Shown: positions 43,921-55,189 of the stretch, piece by piece
Numbering within the stretch: position 1 is the first letter of the stretch
Layout: the number at the start of each line of letters is the position of its first letter
Made by a program: the position numbers and the translations under genes
NCBI GenBank assembly: GCA_964017045.1
Contig: OZ024807.1
Span: 8,041,481-8,105,480 of the forward strand
DNA from: Omphiscola glabra
Lineage: Eukaryota > Mollusca > Gastropoda > Lymnaeidae
Reading direction: 5' to 3'
Length of the DNA: 64,000 nucleotides
The notes under the pieces: model-generated
Database searches by the model: none
What the model was told of the DNA's origin: nothing
The model's input: only the letters and a program-made list of their open reading frames with translations

Positions 43921-45639
43921 AAATCTGAAACACGAATGGATGTGTGTGTTGATACGTAAGACAACGATGCCAGAATTATAAACAACGACCTTAAGCAACA
44001 CAGAACCGGAAATAGGATAACAGCATATTTCTTGTGGTCTAACATTAATATGCTTATGCGTGTATTTCATGATGTACTTTTTAAAATAATTCATAAAAAA
44101 AAAATTTTTTAAAAATTAATTTAAAAAACTCAAATTTGAATATTATCTTTAACCAAAAAAATGAAGAATTATTAATTTTAACATAAAAATAATGAATGTC
44201 AAGACACGTGTCAAATTTTAACACCTTATGTTAACTTAATCCTGTAAACACCAACCGTGCCTTAATTGGTGGCACGACTTAATTTGAGATCTCACTCAAA
44301 CCAACTAGTCATTATTTAAATTGATCTATATTTGTATTGTGCGTTTTGTTTCAGGAACGACTTTGGAAAATTGTAACCGGAACAAATAAATTAACTACTA
44401 TTGTATTTTTTTTTTTATATTTTACTTTTATTGATCTGTTCTTATTGATCAAACATAACTTGGCATGTAATGAATACCACTGAGATTTGCATCAGAAGCT
44501 CCAGATACTTGTCTTTTGGAGATCCAGAAGACAAGTATTTAAGTTTTTATAAAGCTCACAAATCATACAGTGGATGAAATTTGAAAAGCTAAAAATCATT
44601 CCTTCAGATAAATCAACGTCGTGAAAGTAAATAATAACACATAAAGGTTTTGTTTCAACTTTTGATACGCTCAATGTTAAAAACAAAATAATAAATAAAC
44701 ATCATAAAGACGTATTTTGAATTTGCAATAATTGTCTCTTGAAACTGTATTGATCTCTATCACATCTGAGATATAAATATCATCGGTTCTAAAAATAAAT
44801 GTGTTCCTTTGAGTAATTTACTTTTTTTTTTTTGTGTAAAAGTAATAGAGAGTTGTAGCCTCTAAATCGTTTGTGTTTTTTAGTCTTTTTTTAAATTTTA
44901 ATGTATTAGTTTTATTACGTGGGTGTGTGTTTGAATGTTAATTAGAAATAATCCCGTCATATGGCCCAAGCAGCACCGTTCCAGTCACTAGGGTTGCTGA
45001 TGTACCATCATTGTAGGAGCCAGAGTCATCAGTACATTGATCGTGGGCCCTTAAAATACAGAAGACGAAGAAGAAGATGATGTGACGTCAACAATCATGT
45101 TCTCTCTATTAAAAGTTTATTACATTATTTTAACAATTTTATTGAGTTCAAATAGTTATATAATTTTTAGGCTTTTTAACAATATAAGATTTATTTAATC
45201 TCTGTGCATTGCAGAGGGCTGGTCAGAATGTTAGCACACTTTGTTAGTGGAAGAGAAGTCAAAAAGTTGGCCTCTCTTCGCCTGAAGATTCTGTTTGTCG
45301 CAAATGACTAGGGCGGTATGTTTGTGACACGGACCAAGGTTCAAGCATCATGTGCAGTCAAGATACACGATATTGATAGAGAAGAATACGATATGTTGTG
45401 AATTAAGGCTAAGAAAAGTGAGTAACAATAAAAACATCGCTGCTTGAACGGATTTGCAAAATCTGTAACATCTATTTTGCATCACATGTCATACTTCAAC
45501 AGCACCAACAATGCATTAGAAATTACCACCTGCTTTTATTGTTGTACATATTTTTTCTCCGGGGGAGCTTGACTTTACCCGGTACTCCCCCCCCCCCCCC
45601 CCGAAACTGGAGATATAGTTGAAAGAAATCCTGCTTTAA
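43921..45639. other. Intergenic, no gene recognised
   Basis: AT-rich. A polyC run at 45588-45602 ends it. Confidence 0.5.
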
Positions 45640-45751
45640 ATCAAAATTATCTGTTCTTTAAAATAACAATAAAAAGCTAACTACAATTAAAATCGTATTT
45701 AAATGGGAGTTGACGGCTGAGTTGTGTTTAAAGTTTGTTGACTTTAAAGAG

Positions 45752-45796
<45 letters not shown>

Positions 45797-46250
45797 CCGA
45801 TAGAGAGAGCAGATAGAGAAAAAACTTTCAATTGGTGTGAGAGATGAGATGTTAAAGAGAAAAAAGGTTGATGATAAAATCGGTCAAATTTAAAATGAAC
45901 ATTTAGATCCCTGAATTGAACATTTGGATCCCTGACTTTAAAGTTTGTTGACTTTAAATTAAAATTATTTTTTTTTTTATAGTTGCTCTTTTAATAAAAA
46001 ATTATTTATTTTACTTATTAAAAAGTCAAAATTACAAATATAAAAAAATTAGTTAATAAATTATATCTCTAAAGGTATCCCACAGGAATCGAGACCCAAA
46101 ACAGGAACGGGATCCCATCAAGGGACGTAAACCCATCGGGAATGGATCCCTCCATAAAATATCTCTTGATTGTTTCCCGTGTTGAGACAACTCAGATTTC
46201 AATTTTTTTAATTTTTTTTTTAAAAATTAAACTCAAAATCTCGAAATGTT
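45640..46250 (+). repeat. Third copy of the duplicated block (direct to 62590-63020)
   Basis: Matches include AAAAGCTAACTACAATTAAA-type sequence, GGCGGCTGAGTTGTGTTT (here GACGGCTGAG...) and GGAATGGATCCCTCC. Interrupted by a (GA)n tract at 45750-45796. Confidence 0.7.
45750..45796 (+). repeat. (GA)n microsatellite
   Basis: About 22 GA dinucleotides. Confidence 0.95.
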
Positions 46251-47138
46251 TCGTTTTGGACGTTGTACAAAAGAGTTCTGACATACCGAGTGGTTTGTAA
46301 GTGGTGATTTGGTTATAACCAATATCCTGCTTTTTTCTCTTTTCGCAAACGCCCCACACAACATGAAGCCAACAGACATGCAGCTGCAGAACAAAAAGAG
46401 TAAAGAATATAGATAAAATCTCATCGACCCAGCATAGTCTGACCCATAAATAATGGATTGCGTTTTCTACAGAACATATTATTAACATACCCACGCGGTA
46501 TGCTTAAATGAGCGCAGATGTGTGCATTACTAAATAATTAAAAAATAATTTTAAAAAAAAAAGCTCTTGGTGAATGCTCTCTTGAAAACTAAAATAGCAA
46601 TTTATACAAATAAATATTTATGATAAAATGAAAACAAAACTGTAATTTTAAAAAAAAATATATATCTACCTTATCCCAAAAGGAATACATTTTTACCCTT
46701 CTATTTGTTAATGTTCTATACACTTTCCGAATAATGTGGAGTTGTTACATGCATATAACGATTAACATCGTCACCAAAATACAGAAACCAACATTTAATT
46801 CAGAACAGGTTAATGCTAAGATGTTGCTTGGCAATGTTATTTTGCTCGATTCTATCGTAACGACCGTCTCTCAAGCAACGCAGATTGTATAGAAATTTAT
46901 ATGGTGATTTTAAAAAAAACAACAGGAAACTAAGTGAACATGCTGATTTCTCAAGTGAAAATATATGGAGTATCTTAAAATGTTACGATTGGTTTTTCCA
47001 AATAAGGTTTTGGGATGACTTGGTACCACATCAACAAACAAACAAACAAACAAAACCTATATCTAAGCCAACTACCTACACAGCAACATCCACAAATACA
47101 ACTAGCCGCTCAATTCAAAGACAATTTAATAACTAGAT
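46251..47138. other. Intergenic segment absent from the paralogous region
   Basis: Not matched at 63020-63105 in the paralogue. AT-rich, with an (ACAA)n tract at 47033-47050. No gene recognised. Confidence 0.5.
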
Positions 47139-47335
47139 CAGTGGTTCTCAACCTTCCTAATGCCACGACCCTTTGAAACAGTTCCTCATGTTGTGGCGGA
47201 CCCCCCAGCTACAAAGTTATTTTCGTGGCTACTTAACTGTAGAGAATATGTGTTTTCAGATGGTCTTAGGCGAACCCTGGGATAGGGTTGTCCTACCCCC
47301 AAAAAGGGTCGCGACCCACAGATTGAGAACCGCTG
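47139..47335 (+). mobile_element. SPIN-like hAT, copy E with perfect 8-bp target duplication
   Basis: 197 bp, CAGTGGTTCTCAACCTTCCT to GATTGAGAACCGCTG. AACTAGAT is identical at 47131-47138 and 47336-47343, with a TA core. No coding capacity. Confidence 0.92.
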
Positions 47336-47419
47336 AACTAGATTATAATTCGTCTTTACAGTTCAGTTTGGTTAGACCTAATCAGTGCTCCAAATGACAT
47401 TCAGAACAAGTCTGAAAGC

Positions 47420-47511
47420 AAAGTGATTTGTTTTTATGCAGAGGAGTATAATAGTGAGAGAAGGATGAGCTCCGCCCCTAGCGGTACTATTCTTCCTTAC
47501 TATGAGGAGCT

Positions 47512-47556
<45 letters not shown>

Positions 47557-47660
47557 TGTTTATGTGGGTGTTTGTTTGTGCATGGAGGGGGTGGCACTTA
47601 GCCTACATACACCACGGTTTGTGTGGGCGGGAACTTCTTTGCAATGGGAATCAATAAACA
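47420..47660 (+). repeat. Upstream block shared with 63106-63330 and (inverted) 36935-37105
   Basis: Contains TTTTTATGCAGAGG, ATGAGCTCCGCCC and GCATGGAGGGG in order; interrupted by a 39-base T run at 47517-47555. Confidence 0.8.
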
Positions 47661-47686
47661 AGACTGAATACCTTTTGTTTCGCTCT

Positions 47687-47695
47687 TATAAATAG
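47687..47695 (+). promoter_or_regulatory. TATA box of the mucin-stalk lectin gene
   Basis: TATAAATAG followed by ACGGACAA, conserved at 63353-63361 upstream of the paralogue at nearly the same distance from the ATG (about 500 bp). The start site is inferred about 30 bp downstream. Confidence 0.55.
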
Positions 47696-47726
47696 ACGGA
47701 CAATTTCTTATAGACTGATTAAAGCA

Positions 47727-47875
47727 GGGTCATAGAGTGGCAGAGTCATAGAGTATTAAGAGTCATAGTGTTTCAGAATTAAAGAGTATCAGAGTTAGAG
47801 AGTACCAGAGTCATAGAGTACCAGAGTCACAGAATACCAAGGTCATAGAGAAGCAGTCATAAAGTAGCAGGGTCA
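47727..47875 (+). repeat. 16-bp minisatellite (AGTCATAGAGTAGCAG)n in the probable 5'UTR
   Basis: About eight decayed copies; the same array, better preserved, is at 63390-63515 in the paralogue. Confidence 0.85.
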
Positions 47876-48188
47876 ACGTTTCCAAATTAAAGTTTAACAT
47901 CAGCCATTCAGTCAGTATATTCAACCTATCCATATATTTTAAACACATTTTTTGACTGAATTACATTTAAGTTTTATTTATTATATGTTTATTTGAAGCG
48001 TTCAACAATCGCATCATGGTATCCATTAACATTTTATATAGCTGGGATCTCCACACAAAAAAACGGATCACCCAGTTCTCTTAAAAATAGATGACATAGT
48101 TAAACCATGTACATTTTTTTTAAATTTCTTTTTAAAAAGTTCTTAATGTAAATGTGATGTTATATTATTTTTATGCCAGACTGTGGAA

Positions 48189-48255
48189 ATGGAAAGGACG
48201 CGGGTGCAAATCTTTGTATTTCTTACATTCGTAAGTCTTCCAGCGGTGAGAAGTG
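48189..48255 (+). CDS. Lectin gene exon 1 (signal peptide)
   Basis: Encodes MERTRVQIFVFLTFVSLPAV + RS and ends in phase 1 at GTAAGT. The acceptor at 48179 (TTTATGCCAG) puts the ATG ten bases into the exon. Nearly identical to the exon at 63841. Confidence 0.85.
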
Positions 48256-51200
48256 GTAAGTTCATGTGTATTTATAAATTTTAATTGATATGTTAAACAA
48301 CTGGACGAGATTTGTGGACGAGATTTGTGGACGAGATTTGTGGACGAGATTAGTGGACGAGATTAGTGGACGAGATTTGTTGACGAGATTTGTTGACGAG
48401 ATTTGTGGACGAGATTTGTGGACGAGATTTGTGGACGAGATTTGTGGACGAGATTTGTGGACGAGATTTGTGGACGAGATTTGCAGACGAGATTTGTTGA
48501 CGAGATTTGTGGACGAGATTTGTTGACGAGATTTGTTGACGAGATTTGTTGACGAGATTTGTTGACGAGATTTTAGTCGCGTTTTTCGTGTTTATGAGTC
48601 TCATTTGTTTACTTCATTATGAACATAACAATCACATCTTTTCAAATGTGTTTTTTTAATATACATATATATATATATATATGGATAAAAAAGCTGGCCT
48701 TTTTAGTTCACGATTCAAAGATAAACATAAACACGTAGATATAGATTTGGAAAAGATAGAATGAAGATAGTTTTATTCAATGCAATTGTTATTACAACAT
48801 CACTTAATACCCAGCAAACGTTTTACATGGCATTAAAAGTGACAGCGACTTCGTCTTTACATTTCAGTAGCGTGCGGGTGGGAAGACTCCTTTGAGTATG
48901 AAGGGAGATGTTTCCAGTACAATACTAAGTACCTCAACTACTCGGAAGCAAGGGTAACTATGCTGGTCTGTTCGCTCATTGTATGCTAGCGGCCATGTAA
49001 TCTGTGTTCTGGTCAATCTGTGTTCTGGTCAATCTGTGTTCTGGTCTATCTGTGTTCTGGTCTATCTGTGTTCTGGTCAATCTGTGTTCTGGTCAATCTG
49101 TGTTCTGGTCAATCTGTGTTCTGGTCAATCTGTGTTCTGGTCAATCTGTGTTCTCGTCAATCTGTGTTCTGGTCAATCTGTGTTCTGGTCAATCTGTTTT
49201 CTGGTCAATCTGTGTTCTGGTCAATCTGTGTTCTGGTCAATCTGTGTTCTGGTCAATCTGTGTTCTGGTCAATCTGTGTTCTGGTCTATTCGAATTTACC
49301 AAAGCACATCAATTAAACACTTTGGGTTAAGAGGCTATTTGACTACTTAATGAAATACCGAATTATAATTTCAATACACACTCTTTCCACACCAGGGAGC
49401 ATGTCAATCAATCGGCGGCGTTCTGGCAACGGTAAAGAGCATGGCGCAGATAGTAGATATAGCTATACATATACCATCATGTAAGTCACTGGGTATAAGT
49501 AGTTGAATTATTCTTCTGTCTGCTTTTTACCCATAAGGCGTCACAATGAAACACAGCGCCTACTCACACACCTTTTGAAGTTTTAAGTTGTTGTCTTTAA
49601 GTTTGTGTTGTTTATTGGTGAAAACGTGTGGTGGGGGAGTGAGTGGTGGGTATGGGGGTTATATTCTAGATGATTGCATTTGCCACATGCACATTCTTTT
49701 TTATCTATCATTATCTCCGTCCATGTTTTGGTCCTCGGCAAAAATGGCCATGTCTCTCTATATATTAGTTTGTCATGAATCTCTATCAATAAGCTGATCA
49801 TATATTTCTATAAATTATTTTTATCACGTCTATTTATATTTAAGTTGGTCATGTATCTCTATTAGTTAGTTAGTCATGTCTCCCACTGCTAATTCTGGCG
49901 AAAATTTTAATCCTACCCCTAGACAAAAACCCGATATTTCTAAAAAATGAAAAGTAAGAGGTTGGAAAAGATATAGCTCCCCCTTTACCCCCCCCCCCCC
50001 AAACACACTCCGGCAAGAATTATTTTTCTACTTTTGCACAGAAATATAAATAGTAGCATTAGAAAATAAGAAAATCGAATACAAAGTTATGTCAGACCTT
50101 TAAGAGTCATCAAACCCCCCTCCCCCATCAAACACCCTCCCCCATCAAACCCCTCCCTCATCAAACCCTCCTCCCCCATCAAACTCCCCTACCCCATCAA
50201 ACCCCCTTCCTCCCATCAAACCCCCTCCCCCATCAAACCCCCATCCCCCATCAAACCCCCCTCCCCCATCAAGCCCTCTTACCCATCAAACCCCTTTTTT
50301 TTACAACCTCTTTTGGATCTTCTTCCAGCACCATCGGATGTGTTTTGATTTACGAACATATTTTAAGATTAAAATAATTTGTTAATATCCTAAACTCCAA
50401 TAACAACTATGACGACGTCTTGAATATATCGACACTGCAGATTATTCCCTCTGGATCGGTGCAAACGATATTGCTGAAGAGGGAACATGGGTGTGGGAAG
50501 AAGGCGGCGCTGCTACGACTGAGTTATCCGGTATTTGGGCGTCCAACTTTGGTGAACCAAGCAACGGAGAGGACGAAAACTGTGGTGCAGCTCTCTTAAT
50601 CTATGGGGTCTATGATGGTTTCTGTGACCAAACACTTCAATATCTTTGTATGGAGAAAGGTAATTCATTTAACTGCAGTTGCATTTCCGCATGATGCTTA
50701 ATTTGTCAACGCAGACCTGTTTACTATAACGATTTTGGCGTACAAAGTACAATTTTTGAGGTGTGTACATTATATATACTATATACTCTATGTTTATTTT
50801 GTACTATAAGATAATGTATTGAATGATTTTGTGAAGATCTTGAACGATTTTAAGAGTTTGAGGGTAAACAGGTCTGTCAACACAATGTAAGATATGAAAC
50901 AACTACGCCTCGAAGTTCAAATTAAACTAAACGCACTTTTTGTTTCTGTATTATCAGTAAGGAATATTTTATTTTCCGATTATATCCAACTTGCAAACCA
51001 AATCAACGATACTCTTTGTTATCATTTGACAATTCATTAACCTTGCAAAACACGTTTAAAATATATAACGAGCACAAAGACACCACAAGGAAATAACACT
51101 TTTTTCTAAATTTAAAAAACATTACCTTGTTTTGCTGGCATAATTAGACTTGGAAAATTAAAAATGATAATGATAAAACAAAGAAAAAAACGACGACCAG

Positions 51201-52215
51201 AACAACGTCAAGTATTTCTGATCCGATAAGAGCTCGATACTTTAACTAGAATAATGGTTTTGTAAAATATTGTATGGCTCTTAATGTTGTATTACTTTGA
51301 TATTTAAATACGATTCCGTTGTACGAATTTAAAAGAAATCCTATACTTTTGAGACAGAATATAAGTCTAGTGCATTTCAACAACAAGATCCCAGTTCAAT
51401 TAAACTTCACTCTTATTGTCATATATTTAAAATATTTGTTCACAACTCCAGATCCGGCGGCTATAACAATCACAACAAACGACCCTGCTACCACCAAAGC
51501 TGCATCTTCTACAATGGAAACTAGTGCTACCACCAACATTGGAGCTTATACACCTAAAACTAGTGCTACCATCAACACTGCAGCTTCCACACCTGAAACT
51601 AGTGCTACCATCAACACTGCAGCTTCCACAACTGAAACTAGTGCTACCATCAACACTGCAGCTTCCACAATTGAAGCTAGCGCTACCACAAGAACTGCAG
51701 CTTCCACAACTGAAACTAGTGCTACCATCGACACTGCTGCTTCCACAACTGAAACTAGCGCTACCACCAACACTGCTGCTTCCACAACTGAAACTAGTGC
51801 TACCATCAGCACTGCAGCTTCCACAACTGAAACTAGCGCTACCACCAAGACTGCTGCTTCCACAACTGAAACTAGCGCTACCACCAACACTGCTGCTTCC
51901 ACAACTGAAACTAGTGCTACCATCAGCACTGCAGCTTCCACAGCTGAAACTAGCGCTACCACCAACACTGCTGCTTCCACAACCGACAACACGGCTACAA
52001 CTGTGACGACGTCTATACAGCCGACGACCTCCACAACTACTCTAACAGCAACCCTGGTAACGACTACCCCCTATTCTACCACCAACGCGATCTTAACTTC
52101 CACTTCACCTGCGAAAGTTCCGACAACTACTTTGAAGAAAAATGGCGCTAACTTCATCAACATAAATGTTCTATTGTTTTTAAATTTGTTCGCGTTTTAT
52201 TCTCTCATAATTTGA
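48189..52215 (+). CDS. Secreted C-type lectin with mucin-like repeat stalk and GPI-anchor-like tail (five exons)
   Basis: Exons 48189-48255, 48868-48953, 49396-49480, 50441-50659 and 51452-52215 sum to exactly 407 codons; all junction phases agree. The protein has a signal peptide (1-22) and a C-type lectin domain (about 23-152). In the domain, C25, C37, C54, C127, C141 and C149 match the long-form disulfide pattern; LWIGAND (83-89), WVW and GEPSN (117-121) are present. EPS replaces EPN and the WND motif is missing (YDGFC), so calcium/sugar binding may be altered. Residues 153-375 are Thr/Ser/Ala repeats of 13 residues (12 copies). The end is NGANFININ followed by a hydrophobic stretch to the last residue, as in GPI-anchored proteins. 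Likely an O-glycosylated cell-surface recognition lectin. Exon 1 follows an acceptor at 48179, implying a 5'UTR intron. ATTAAA lies at 52300. Confidence 0.88.
48300..48572 (+). repeat. 13-bp minisatellite (GACGAGATTTGTG)n in lectin intron 1
   Basis: About 21 copies starting 45 bp after the exon 1 donor. The same array begins at the same place in the paralogue (63955 to window end). Confidence 0.95.
48868..48953 (+). CDS. Lectin gene exon 2 (CTLD start)
   Basis: The acceptor TTTACATTTCAG starts in phase 1 and encodes VACGWEDSFEYEGRCFQYN to NYSEAR, with donor GTAACT. This is the CxxGW...F...C opening of a long-form C-type lectin domain. Confidence 0.85.
49003..49287 (+). repeat. 16-bp minisatellite (TCTGTGTTCTGGTCAA)n in lectin intron 2
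   Basis: About 17 near-identical copies beginning 50 bp after exon 2. Variants (GGTCTATC, TTTTCTGG) are few, so recently homogenised. Confidence 0.95.
49396..49480 (+). CDS. Lectin gene exon 3 (CTLD helix 2 region)
   Basis: The acceptor CCACACCAG starts in phase 0 and encodes GACQSIGGVLATVKSMAQ to IHIPS, with donor GTAAGT in phase 1. The C..IGG.LATV motif is standard for the fold. Confidence 0.85.
49481..50100. other. Lectin intron 3, 5' part
   Basis: AT-rich with a GGTGGGGGAGTGAGTGG patch at 49629 and a C run near 49990. Nothing else recognised. Confidence 0.5.
50110..50300 (+). repeat. C-rich minisatellite (CCCCCATCAAACCCCCCTCC)n in lectin intron 3
   Basis: About ten copies of 14-20 bp, strongly C-rich on the plus strand. 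Confidence 0.9.
50441..50659 (+). CDS. Lectin gene exon 4 (CTLD loop and C-terminal half)
   Basis: A symmetric phase 1-1 exon with LWIGAND, GTWVWEEGG, WASNFGEPSN, DENCG and YLCMEK. Its length and phases parallel the lectin-like exon at 6537-6767 of the membrane-protein gene, suggesting a common exon module. Confidence 0.88.
50660..51451. other. Lectin intron 4
   Basis: AT-rich, nothing recognised. Confidence 0.5.
51452..52215 (+). CDS. Lectin gene exon 5 (mucin stalk and hydrophobic tail)
   Basis: The acceptor AACTCCAG starts in phase 1, giving 254 codons after completing the first. A 39-bp unit encodes TSATTNTAASTTE with Asn/Ser/Lys/Asp/Arg at the fifth to seventh positions. The repeats are about 51520-51985. 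The last 24 residues are hydrophobic with an NGA candidate omega site. The array also opens spurious frames on both strands. Confidence 0.85.
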
Positions 52216-52399
52216 AATTAAGAGGATTCTTGGTTTTTTTTTTTTTCATTATTACGCTTTTATTAACATTTTTTTAATATATGAGAGCAATTTCATGAAA
52301 TTAAATGTAAAATATGATTACATAGGAAATTAACAAAGATCGAGTTATGTTTCATTTTGTTGAATTTATTTCTTCAATTTCTTTTATCTTCTTTTTTTT

Positions 52400-53680
52400 T
52401 CTTTTGTTTTAAATTACATGTTTTAGACACTTTGATATCTTATGAACTGACATGGGAGCGGGAAATTTTTTTTTAATGAAAGTTGTTGGTTGTGAGATGC
52501 TGAAATTTGTTTTCTGGGAATTGTGATTGGTCTGGCCCGGGGGGGGGGGGGGGTTGTATTATGCAAGGTCGTGTTGTGAGGTTAGTTCGTAAAAGTTACT
52601 TTTGTACGAGTATGCTGAGTGATCATTGTAGTAAGAAGGTGAAAGATGGTTAGTCAGTGGATATGGAAGTGGTCTGGGTGATCAGAACACCAAATACAAT
52701 AATACTGGTGGAAGGAGAAAGAGGCCAGAATAGAGTCGGATATATTGATATTAAATTAAAGAAACTCCAGCTTTTCTTTATGATATCAGTTCCAGCTTTT
52801 CAAGGAATTGATTTGTGGAGTGGATTGTCAATTACTTTGACAAGAATTCGGATGTGCATGTTTTAAGCGTGGAATTGTGCCGTGTAATATTGTAGTAATT
52901 TGTAACATTGCATAAATATTTTTTATTGTAGGCATGTGTAACAATGTAGTAATATGATACGTTGTAGTAAAAGGTAACATTGTAATAATATGTTTCAGTG
53001 CAGCCTGTGTAACGTTGTAGCGATGTGTAACATTGTAGTAATGTGTTACATTGTATTACTGTGCTACATTGTAGTAAAGTGTCACCTTGTGGTAATGTGT
53101 AACATTGTCGCAATGTGTAACGTTGTAGTCAAGTGTTACATTTTAATAAACATTTAGTGTAAGATTTTACTGTGTATAGAAATGCAATGTTTCTAGACTT
53201 CTATACAGTTTGGTTATTTAAATTCACAGCTCCCAACGCAGATTTAAAAATAACACAAAACATAATTTTATTTTTTATTTAACATTTTACCATAATGATA
53301 ATGGATTATGATGTAGTATTATTAGAAATCTGTGACGCGAAACAACGAAGTCGTCCCCGCGCCGAATGTAAAATGACCACAACAGTTAGTGCCCAAAAGG
53401 TGTGCGCGACTGAGGTTCACGTTACCTATAATACCTGGGTCAATTTCGACCACAAATTAATGTTTTTAACATTAATTGAATAAAGATTAAATTTAAGCTT
53501 TCAAAATTTGAAAATTTTAGATTTTAAAAAAAAAAATAAAAAAATAGGACATCGCACAATTTGACCCCGCCCCCCTTTTTCCCCCTGTCACAAAGTGTCA
53601 CAAATTCTCGACCCCCTTCTCCCCCCCCCCCCCCCCCCACTTTTTTTTCTGAGCGTGACGTAATTTGCGAACGACCCCTT
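52400..53680 (+). repeat. Second inverted duplication, right arm (partner 40930-42960)
   Basis: Reverse complement of the left arm, including the 18-bp minisatellite (52868-53150). Its first 290 bp also match 43500-43800 in direct orientation. It lies about 200 bp after the lectin gene. A 69-codon frame (52657-52866) stays open in both arms with only a few changes, but I treat it as repeat sequence. Confidence 0.75.
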
Positions 53681-53896
53681 TGGTAAATGAATACCGTAAG
53701 ACATGACCATTGAAAAGTATAAAAGCATTGATGTAAACGACAAATGACCTCAATGTCACCAACAAGCTCTTCAGCCTTCCCACGCGAGTTAAGAGTTCCT
53801 GTTATTGTCCATGTCATAACCAGAAAAAATAACAAACCAGATGTTAGAGCACCCATGGCTGTGACTGGCGCTGAACGTTAGAAGGATTATCGACTC

Positions 53897-55150
53897 ATGA
53901 TATCCACTCCAAAATTTCATGTCCTACCAACTAGAAGAAATTTAAATCAAAATGTTCACAAGCTGAGTACAAACATGGCTGAAGAATCGTACACTAGAGC
54001 AAAATTCACTTTAAGAAATAAAAAAAAAAAAAATTTATTCCAAATCATCGAGATTGATAGTCACCATCTTCACCTGTGCTCGGACCAGCAGCCCGCAAAA
54101 ATTAAAGATTTGTTTCATTAAAATGATAAAGAGATACAGCCACTTCTAAACATCAGATGCTGAGATCTGATCAGAACAACCCAACGTTCGCTGGTAAAGA
54201 AAGATGTCCTCGTTAAAGTAAACGAGAAAGTGTCACTGCAGGACTTATGGCTTAGCAAGAAGGTTGGTGAAATTCAGGGCTATGCCGATACACGCGACCA
54301 CTTAACGTTTCAACAATGCTGTAAAATAAGTGTATGGACCCCAGTCCTCGGATGGACCCCAGTCCTCGGATCACTTGCAAATTCTTATGAAAGATGGAAA
54401 TCAGCTACTGACCAAAACAAAAGCCACATTTTTTGGAAAGATTGGCGGAAAACGTTTGTGAAATCCTTAGTTGACCGACTGGAACATACCACGTTATTGC
54501 TCGATTACCATAGGTTGATATCAAGCAAGAGCTAGACTAGAACTCCAAATTAAGGTGAAGTCGGGACGGCAATCCAGGAGCTCTCGTCTAACAACGCCCC
54601 AGGACAAGATACAATACTTGTCGATATCTACGAAGCAGAAAGGCCCCGTCTTGACAAAAGGTCTGACAGAGTTATTTGATTTGATAACGATCGATCGCTC
54701 TGTCCCGAATCAATTTTAATGATGCAAAAATTAAACGCAAATTAAAAAAAGGAGGGGCAGTCGCCAAATCTGTGACAACTATCTAGGCATTTCTCTACTT
54801 TTGATAGATGGCAGATCTAGTCCAGAGTCATACTTCTTCTATGGCAAGGACACAATGAGCACAGAGTTCTGCCTGAAAGCAATTATGGATTCCGTTCAGA
54901 AAGATGCACAGCTGACGTGATATTTGCAACACCTCCAGCTCCATGCAAGATAAAACAAAACAGCACCGCATCAGCTGTATTTATCCCATGTGTTGCTCTA
55001 CACAAAACATTTGACTCAGTGAGTAGAGACGTCGTGTTGAAGATAATGGAAAACATTAAGCTGCAGGAGTAGATTTATTACAGCATTACGTCAACTCTAT
55101 GCTGGAATGATGACCAGGTTGATGGAATGCGTCGATAAGTCTGTGGCGTT
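53897..55150 (+). mobile_element. Decayed LINE reverse-transcriptase relic
   Basis: Fragments in shifting frames include LSKKVGEIQGYADTRDH (endonuclease-to-RT linker), AIQELSSNNAPGQDTI (RT block KAPG type) and KTFDSVSRDVVLKIME (FDSVSR block). Many stops and shifts show it is dead. Confidence 0.65.
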
Positions 55151-55189
55151 TTCCTGTAACTCATGGCCCAAAACAAAAGTTGTTTTCTA

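Noticed and set aside
48290..49350. Frames such as repeated DEICGRDLWTRF and CSGQSVFWSICVLVN
   Set aside because: They are the intron 1 and intron 2 minisatellites of the lectin gene.
51524..52034. 160-codon plus and 162-codon minus frames over the lectin stalk
   Set aside because: Shadows of the mucin-coding repeat; the phase-consistent frame with the lectin domain is the third one.
53524..53856. 110-codon minus-strand frame
   Set aside because: Crosses a G/C homopolymer and the duplicated GTGACACTTTGTGAC block; part of the inverted repeat arm.
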